A stretch of DNA of 64,000 nucleotides from RYN-230 sp036497945 (GTDB taxonomy: Bacteria > Actinomycetota > Actinomycetes > Streptosporangiales > Streptosporangiaceae): contig DASXIN010000051.1 in assembly GCA_036497945.1 (NCBI GenBank), forward strand, positions 14,457 to 78,456, read 5' to 3'. This document shows, in pieces, positions 59,263 through 64,000 of the stretch (position 1 is its first letter; the number at the start of each line of letters is the position of its first letter). The notes beneath the pieces are model-generated. The model was given only the letters and a program-made list of their open reading frames with translations, ran no database searches and had not been told where the DNA came from. Made by a program: the position numbers and the translations under genes.

Positions 59263-60699
59263 GTGACAATCGCGCCCAGCGAAATTCCGCGCGCCCGTCG
59301 GCGTCGCCGCGGCCGGGCGAAACCCGGGTCCGCCGCGCCCTCCAGGGCGGCGCAATCCGCGCAGCCGCCGCACGGCCAGGCGCAGGAAGCCGGTCCCACC
59401 CGCACCATGGCCGGCGTGGCCACGCTGCACGCGAGCTTCGCCGAACTGGGTGTTCCCGGGACGCTGGTCGACGTGCTGGCCGGGACCGGCGTCACCGCGC
59501 CGTTCCCGATCCAGGCCGCCGCGCTGCCGGATGCACTGGCCGGGCGGGACATCCTGGGCCGTGGCCGGACCGGCTCCGGCAAGACGCTCGCGTTCTCGAT
59601 CCCACTGGCCGCCGGGCTGGCCGACGGGTTCACCAGCGCGGGCCGCCCGCGCGGCCTGGTCCTGGTGCCCACCCGGGAGCTGGCCAGCCAGGTCCAGGCC
59701 GTGCTCACGCCGCTGGCCCAGGCGCTGGACCTGACGGTGGCCACCATCTTCGGCGGTACCGGGCAGAACGCGCAGGTAACGGCCCTGCGCAACCGGGTGG
59801 ACATCGTCGTGGCCTGTCCCGGGCGGCTGGCCGATCTCATCGAGCAGGGGCACTGCCACCTGGGCGACGTGGAGATCAGCGTGCTGGACGAGGCGGACCA
59901 CATGGCTGACCTCGGCTTCCTGCCGGTGGTGCGGCGGCTGATGGAAGCCACCCCGGCGGAGAGCCAGCGGATGCTGTTCTCCGCCACCCTGGACAACGCG
60001 GTGGATGTGCTGGTGCGCCGGTTCCTCAGCGACCCGGCCGTGCACTCGGTGGACTCAGTCACCGCCGCTCCCGGCGCCATGGTCCATCACCTGCTCACCA
60101 TCACGCCGGGGGACCGGGTAGGTGTGGTCGCCGGGCTGGCGGGCGGCAGCCACCGGTCGCTGGTGTTCACCCGGACCAAGCACGGCGCACAGAAGCTCAC
60201 CCGCCAACTGGCCGGGGCAGGCATATCCGTGGCGGAGTTGCACGGCAACCTCGGCCAGGGTGCCCGGGAGCGGAACCTGGCATCGTTTGTGTCCGGCACG
60301 GCCCGGGTCCTGGTGGCCACGGACATCGCCGCCCGCGGCATTCATGTGGACGGCATCGGCCTGGTCATCCATGCGGACCCGCCCACCGAGCACAAGGCCT
60401 ACCTGCACCGGTCCGGACGGACCGCCCGGGCCGGCGCCGACGGTGTGGTTATCACCCTGCAGAGCCCGGCCCAGGCCGCCGACGTGCGCGGGCTAATGCG
60501 CCGGGCCGGCGTGAGCCCGCTGGCCGCGAACGTCAGTCCCGGCTCCGCGCTGCTGCGTTCCATCGCCGGCCCGCTCGCCGCCCGGGTCGCGCCAGCCGAC
60601 CCGACGGCCGCCGCCGCGGCGGCGCTGACGGCCAACCCAGCTACCGGCCGCGGCGCGGTGGCCATGTCCGCCGGCTACCGGGGGCGCCGCAGACGGTAG
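59263..60699 (+). CDS. DEAD-box ATP-dependent RNA helicase
   Basis: 478 residues. A basic N-terminal tail (RARRRRRGRAKPG), Q-motif FPIQAAALPDALAGRD, motif I GRTGSGKT near 102-109, motif Ia PTRELASQ, DEAD at about 209 (VLDEADHMADLG), SAT (LFSATLD), then RVLVATDIAARGIHV and HRSGRTARAG. A basic C-terminal end (YRGRRRR). RhlE/DeaD-like; in RNA remodelling, often cold-related. The cold-shock gene follows 246 bases on. Confidence 0.94.
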   Translation: MTIAPSEIPRARRRRRGRAKPGSAAPSRAAQSAQPPHGQAQEAGPTRTMAGVATLHASFAELGVPGTLVDVLAGTGVTAPFPIQAAALPDALAGRDILGRGRTGSGKTLAFSIPLAAGLADGFTSAGRPRGLVLVPTRELASQVQAVLTPLAQALDLTVATIFGGTGQNAQVTALRNRVDIVVACPGRLADLIEQGHCHLGDVEISVLDEADHMADLGFLPVVRRLMEATPAESQRMLFSATLDNAVDVLVRRFLSDPAVHSVDSVTAAPGAMVHHLLTITPGDRVGVVAGLAGGSHRSLVFTRTKHGAQKLTRQLAGAGISVAELHGNLGQGARERNLASFVSGTARVLVATDIAARGIHVDGIGLVIHADPPTEHKAYLHRSGRTARAGADGVVITLQSPAQAADVRGLMRRAGVSPLAANVSPGSALLRSIAGPLAARVAPADPTAAAAAALTANPATGRGAVAMSAGYRGRRRR

Positions 60700-60945
60700 A
60701 GTACGGCCCGCGGCGCTCCGCTGGCCCGGAGGCCAGGAAGGACGCCAGGCGCGGGGAATACACCGGCCACAAGATGGCGTTGTCGCTGAGAGTTGTTGTC
60801 GACGTTTGCGATCGTGAAGGCGCCGCATTTCGACAATGGGCGTCTTGCCGTCTGGCTGTGGAATTCTCCCTCCGGTGGCGGGCAACCAGCAGCTGATTCG
60901 TACGAAGGGTACGGATCTGGGCTCGTCTTAGAAGGAGACAAGCAG

Positions 60946-61149
60946 ATGGCACAGGGAACTGTGAAGTGGTTCAACCCCGATAAGGGCTTCGGTTTCATCG
61001 CCCCCGACGACGGCACCGCCGACGTCTTCGTGCACCACTCGGCGATCGACATGGGCGGCTACCGCACCCTGGAAGAGAACCAGAAGGTGGAGTACACCAC
61101 CCGCCAGGGCCCGAAGGGCCCGCAGGCGGACCAGGTGCACGCGATCTGA
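60946..61149 (+). CDS. Cold-shock protein (CspA family)
   Basis: 67 residues, standard size. RNP1 KWFNPDKGFGFI and RNP2 DVFVHHSAI; end GPQADQVHAI. RBS GAAGGAGAC. It binds single-stranded RNA/DNA as a chaperone. The leader (about 60700-60945) is long, as in many csp genes. It ends at a strong hairpin. Confidence 0.96.
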   Translation: MAQGTVKWFNPDKGFGFIAPDDGTADVFVHHSAIDMGGYRTLEENQKVEYTTRQGPKGPQADQVHAI

Positions 61150-61161
61150 CCGGATGCAAAG

Positions 61162-61193
61162 GGCGGGCCCGCGTAGGAATGCGCGGGCCCGCC
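61162..61193 (+). terminator. Hairpin terminator after the cold-shock gene
   Basis: Perfect 12-bp arms GGCGGGCCCGCG and CGCGGGCCCGCC with an 8-base loop, 13 bases after the stop. Confidence 0.85.
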
Positions 61194-61299
61194 GCATCTT
61201 CGCCCGGCTGCACCGCCGCCCAGCCGGGGCGCGCCACCGACCTCCTGGCGGCCGGCCACAGGCCGCGCACCGCGCGCCGCTCACCGCAGGAGGACAAGA

Positions 61300-62379
61300 T
61301 TGACCGCTGACGCGGCACATCCAGTAGCCGAACGCCCTTTCGTGGCTGATCGGGAAGCGCCGCTCACTGGTCCGGGCAGCGACTATGCCCAGCTTTCCCG
61401 GACTGTGCGGGCGGCCGGGCTGCTGCGCAGGCGTCCTGGGTACTACCGGGTCAAGATTGCCGTCAACCTGCTCCTGCTGGCCGCCGGGTGGGCCGCGTTC
61501 TTCCTGCTTGGGCGGTCCTGGTGGCAGCTGCTGGTGGCGGTCTTCCTGGCGGTGATGTTCACCCAGAGCGGGTTCATCGGGCACGACGCTGGGCACCGCC
61601 AGATCTCCGGGTCCAAGCGCATCGACGACCTGATCGGCCGCATCCACGGCAACCTGCTGATCGGCCTCAGCTACGGATGGTGGACAGGTAAGCACAACCG
61701 GCATCACGCCCATCCCAACGAGCCCGGCCGGGATCCAGACATCGGCGGCCGGGCCATCGCCTTCACCAGGGACCAGGCCCAGGCCCGGCACGGCATCGGC
61801 AGCTGGCTAGCCGGCTATCAGGCGTGGCTGTTCTTCCCGATGCTGTTGCTGGAAGGCTTTCACCTGCATGCCGCCGGGGTCCGGACCCTGCTGGGCCGCC
61901 GCGGCAGCACGACGGTCAAGCTGGTGGACGGCGCGCTGCTCATTGTGCACATCCTTGGCTACCTGGCCGCCGTGTTCCTGGTGCTGGCCCCGGTGCAGGC
62001 GGTGGTCTTCGTGCTCGTCCAGCAGGGCCTGTTCGGGGTCTACCTGGGCTGCTCGTTCGCGCCCAACCACAAGGGCATGCCGGTACCGGGCGAGGATGAG
62101 CAGTCCGACTTCCTCCGCCGCCAGGTCATCACCTCACGGAACATCCGCGGGGGGTGGCTCACCGACTTTGCCCTCGGCGGCCTCAACTACCAGATCGAGC
62201 ATCATCTGTTCCCCTCCATGCCGCGGCCCAGCCTGCGGCATGCCCAGGAACCGGTGCGTGCGTTCTGCGAGCAGCACGGCATCGCCTACCACGAGACTGG
62301 CTTCTTCACCTCCTACGCACAGGTCCTGCGGCATCTGCACGCCGTCGGCGGCTCACTGCGGCCCGAGCTCGAGTACTGA
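61300..62379 (+). CDS. Membrane fatty acid desaturase (acyl-lipid type)
   Basis: 359 residues from TTG 61300 with AGGAGG upstream. Three His boxes for the di-iron centre: HDAGH (95-99), HNRHH (132-136), QIEHH (298-302). Four membrane spans. QIEHH instead of HxxHH is the front-end/acyl-lipid desaturase form. It may adjust membrane fluidity, which suits the cold-shock gene next to it. Confidence 0.93.
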   Translation: MTADAAHPVAERPFVADREAPLTGPGSDYAQLSRTVRAAGLLRRRPGYYRVKIAVNLLLLAAGWAAFFLLGRSWWQLLVAVFLAVMFTQSGFIGHDAGHRQISGSKRIDDLIGRIHGNLLIGLSYGWWTGKHNRHHAHPNEPGRDPDIGGRAIAFTRDQAQARHGIGSWLAGYQAWLFFPMLLLEGFHLHAAGVRTLLGRRGSTTVKLVDGALLIVHILGYLAAVFLVLAPVQAVVFVLVQQGLFGVYLGCSFAPNHKGMPVPGEDEQSDFLRRQVITSRNIRGGWLTDFALGGLNYQIEHHLFPSMPRPSLRHAQEPVRAFCEQHGIAYHETGFFTSYAQVLRHLHAVGGSLRPELEY

Positions 62380-62499
62380 GCGGGCCGGCTGCGCGCCGTC
62401 CCTCGCTTGCCGGATTCCGCCCAGCTCACGCTGGGTCCATCCCGGCGCAGGTATGCCACTGTGGAGGTGCCACGGCAAGAAAGCTGGGAGGTGAGGCGC

Positions 62500-62796
62500 A
62501 TGGCCGCGCCTGACGTGTGGGTGGCCAAGGATGACGGCAGCGACCTCGTCCGGGCCGAGACCATCGTGGCCGTCGGCCGGGACTACACCGGCACCGTCAC
62601 CGCCCGGCTGGGCGACGGCGAGGGATCGGCGGTGACGCTCGTCACGGTCGTCTCGCACGAGGGCAAGCACACGCCCGAGGACTTTCACCGCCAGCTGATC
62701 CGGGTGGTGGCCCGGCTGTCCGACACGGCCCAGGCGGCCGTGGTCCGCCCGGTATGGGATGACCAGGGCTGGAACTGGGCCACCGAGCCGTTGTAA
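62500..62796 (+). CDS. Small conserved protein of unknown function, copy 1
   Basis: 98 residues from ATG 62500, with GGGAGGTGAGG upstream. MAAPDVWVAKDDGSDLVRAE, HEGKHTPEDFHRQLIRVVAR and AAVVRPVWDDQGWNW. The N-terminal part has beta-strand pattern, the C-terminal part a helix. No family recognised. Convergent with its paralogue at 63085. Confidence 0.75.
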   Translation: MAAPDVWVAKDDGSDLVRAETIVAVGRDYTGTVTARLGDGEGSAVTLVTVVSHEGKHTPEDFHRQLIRVVARLSDTAQAAVVRPVWDDQGWNWATEPL

Positions 62797-62881
62797 CGAC
62801 ACCGCGACCCTCATGGCCCCGAAGGCCGCGGCGGCGCGGCCAGCCCTGCCCTCCGGCCCGGCCTGGGCGGGGAGCACGCCG

Positions 62882-62989
62882 GCCCGCAACGCCAATATCG
62901 AGTTCGCCGGCCAGTTCGGCGCTGGTTATGCCGTCCGTGGTCGGGGCGGAAATATCCAGGCTGGCATTGAACGCAATTCCGGAATTCAC
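62882..62989 (-). pseudogene. STAS-domain antagonist, N-terminal stump
   Basis: MNSGIAFNASLDISAPTTDG, then ITSAELAGELDIG, match the start of the intact STAS protein at 57952 (ITIAELAGELDI-type motif VTIAELAGELDIA). After about 36 codons the similarity stops and the frame goes on as unrelated Gly/Arg-rich sequence. The Ser-bearing DASGL motif is missing. Confidence 0.7.
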
Positions 62990-63084
62990 GATGCGTCCCA
63001 GATCAGATTGAGGCGGAACACGCTGCCTGATGGCGGATGTGTCCGGAACAAACCAATGCCGCGGAGTGGCGATCAGCCAGCCTG

Positions 63085-63384
63085 TTACAGCGGATCGGTA
63101 ACCCAGTACCAGCCCTGCCGCTCATCCCAGGCCGGCCGGACCACCGCCGCCTGGGCCGCGTCGGACAGCTGGGCCACCGCCCGGATCAGCTGGCGGTGAA
63201 AGTCCTCGGGCGTGTGCTTGCCCTCGTGCGCGGCGACCGCCACGAGCGTCACCGCCGATCCGTCCCCGTCGCCCAGCCGGGCGGTGACGGTGCCGTTATA
63301 GTCCCGCCCGACGGCAGCGATGTCCCCGGCCCGGACGATATCGCTGCCATCGTCCGTGGCCACCCACACGTCAGGCGCGGCCAT
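63085..63384 (-). CDS. Small conserved protein of unknown function, copy 2
   Basis: 99 residues from ATG 63384, with GGGAGGTGGG upstream. Same family as copy 1: MAAPDVWVATDDGSDIVRAG, HEGKHTPEDFHRQLIRAVAQ and AAVVRPAWDERQGWYW. Differences are mostly conservative, so both copies seem to be under selection. Confidence 0.75.
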   Translation of the reverse strand: MAAPDVWVATDDGSDIVRAGDIAAVGRDYNGTVTARLGDGDGSAVTLVAVAAHEGKHTPEDFHRQLIRAVAQLSDAAQAAVVRPAWDERQGWYWVTDPL

Positions 63385-63880
63385 GCGCCCACCTCCCTGC
63401 TCGATCATCGCGACAGGATCCACAGTGGCACATCCCAAGGCCGCAAGGGCCGGGCGGCGGCTGGTGCGTTCTGGCCGCAAGGACCGATCCAGGAAAAAAT
63501 TTGCTAGTTTTCTATTACTAGCGTAGCGTCGCAACTAGGTACCGGTCTCAGTCGCCAACGGCGGCCAGCTACCGGGGTTACCGGAAGTGCTCATGTGCAT
63601 GACCTGGTCATCACGACCGGCCGTACCCATGGCCGCAATAGTGCCGCGTACCGGCTGAGGTCGCCGCTGTCCCCCGAGGCCGTCAGGCCAGACCGCTGGT
63701 CCTGACGGCTGCGGGATCAGCGCCACTGTTTGCTTCCAACGTCTGCTCGAAGTTCTGACCGGACGCAACGGTGTGTGAAGATGAAACCAGGCCGTGGGCA
63801 TTCCGAGCACCGGCTGTCACGCTGGCGCCGTCGGCGGCCGCGTCTTCCCGGGTACGCAGCCCCGGTGCCCGGGGGTTGGG
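63385..63880. other. 496 bases with no recognised gene
   Basis: It starts with the promoter side of the small-protein gene. An A/T-rich island at about 63491-63525 has GCTAG-N10-CTAGC (63503-63507/63518-63522), a possible operator. The rest, up to the SPFH gene, shows no frame with a credible start or family. Confidence 0.45.
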
Positions 63881-64000
63881 ATGGCCGGTGTGCTCGGCTT
63901 CAGGATCATCCGTCAGTATGAGCAAGGCATCGTGTTCCGCTTCGGGCGGGCGCTGCCCGGGGTGCGTAAGCCGGGCCTGATCTGGATCAACCCGTTCACC
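63881..64000 (+). CDS. SPFH/band 7 (stomatin-slipin-like) protein, N-terminal part (cut by window end)
   Basis: The 40 codons to the window edge read IIRQYEQGIVFRFGRALPGV and KPGLIWINPFT, the conserved start of slipins. The hydrophobic N-terminal hairpin of most slipins is very short here (MAGVLGF), so the true start could differ. Membrane microdomain scaffold by family. Confidence 0.8.
   Translation, partial: MAGVLGFRIIRQYEQGIVFRFGRALPGVRKPGLIWINPFT

Larger units (their letters stand above)
62454..63430. repeat. Inverted duplication: two similar genes facing each other around a STAS stump
   Basis: The arms 62454-62796 and 63085-63430 are inverted copies, each starting with TGCCACTGTGGA and holding a ribosome site GGGAGGTG-G and one 98-99 residue gene. 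The proteins are about 80% identical by my count. The 288-base centre holds the start of a STAS gene. Confidence 0.75.

Noticed and set aside
63683..63925. 80-residue minus-strand frame near the right edge
   Set aside because: Has a reasonable residue mix but no ribosome site or family, and it overlaps the SPFH gene start.

Overview
The window is high-GC DNA from an actinomycete (class Actinomycetes; family not determinable by eye). The evidence is strong third-position G/C, GTG and TTG starts, many 1-4 nt stop/start overlaps, leaderless-type promoters, lipobox transporters, and families typical of spore-forming actinomycetes (XRE-DUF5753/DUF397 pairs, AfsR/LuxR-like regulators, an F420/LLM oxidoreductase). 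No rRNA, tRNA, CRISPR array, intact transposon or replication origin was seen.

Layout. (1) 1-4.5 kb: 3' end of cobalamin-dependent methionine synthase, a TetR regulator coupled to an AlkZ-like winged-helix protein, and an ArsR/SRPBCC pair behind a leaderless-type promoter. (2) 4.6-8.8 kb, minus strand: PfkB kinase, a 42-residue DeoR stump, class II aldolase, LacC-type kinase and SIS-domain sugar isomerase/deaminase, then stumps of a sugar-binding lipoprotein and a sugar permease. (3) 8.83-22.2 kb: a sugar island lying between two diverged copies (R1, R2; 121 bp, about 88% identical) of one divergent promoter. The plus strand carries SIS isomerase, MsmK-type ATPase, DeoR repressor, GH4 glycosidase, orphan CoxL-type molybdo-subunit, DHDPS-like lyase, LLM oxidoreductase and a second GH4. 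The minus strand carries a binding protein and two permeases. (4) 22.19-23.27 kb: a row of gene stumps (SIS, kinase, aldolase, LexA-like, GH4), several keeping both gene ends but no middle. (5) 23.3-26.5 kb: a secreted GH114 polygalactosaminidase-like enzyme convergent with a galactose-oxidase-like kelch protein. (6) 26.6-35.8 kb, accessory: orphan DpgC-like dioxygenase, DUF4262, ParA-like ATPase next to a perfect palindrome, SDR, AmiS stump, two XRE-DUF5753 regulators, DUF397, YdcF-like protein and a FitAB/VapBC-type toxin-antitoxin. (7) 35.8-42.5 kb: gamma-carbonic-anhydrase-like protein, frameshifted double acyl-CoA dehydrogenase (FadE34 type), MFS carrier, P450, arylamine N-acetyltransferase, VOC protein. 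(8) 42.7-52.7 kb: a complete Dpp/Opp-type peptide ABC operon, histone-deacetylase-family enzyme, frameshifted P1 peptidase and oligopeptidase B. (9) 52.8-64 kb: small proteins, LuxR/ATPase regulator, YaaH carrier, DUF1684, STAS plus wHTH pair, DEAD helicase, cold-shock protein, desaturase, an inverted gene duplication around a STAS stump, and the start of a stomatin/SPFH gene.

How it may fit together. Regions 2-5 can be read as a locus for an alpha-linked galactose/galactosamine polymer. GH114 would cut it outside the cell, the lipoprotein and two permeases (energised by the MsmK-type ATPase) would import oligomers, GH4 enzymes would cleave them, SIS enzymes would deaminate/isomerise the hexosamine phosphate, and LacC- and GatY-type enzymes would run the tagatose route. 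DeoR would be the switch. This is inference; the families are recognised but no substrate is proven. The locus looks like two related cassettes superposed, one worn down by internal deletions.
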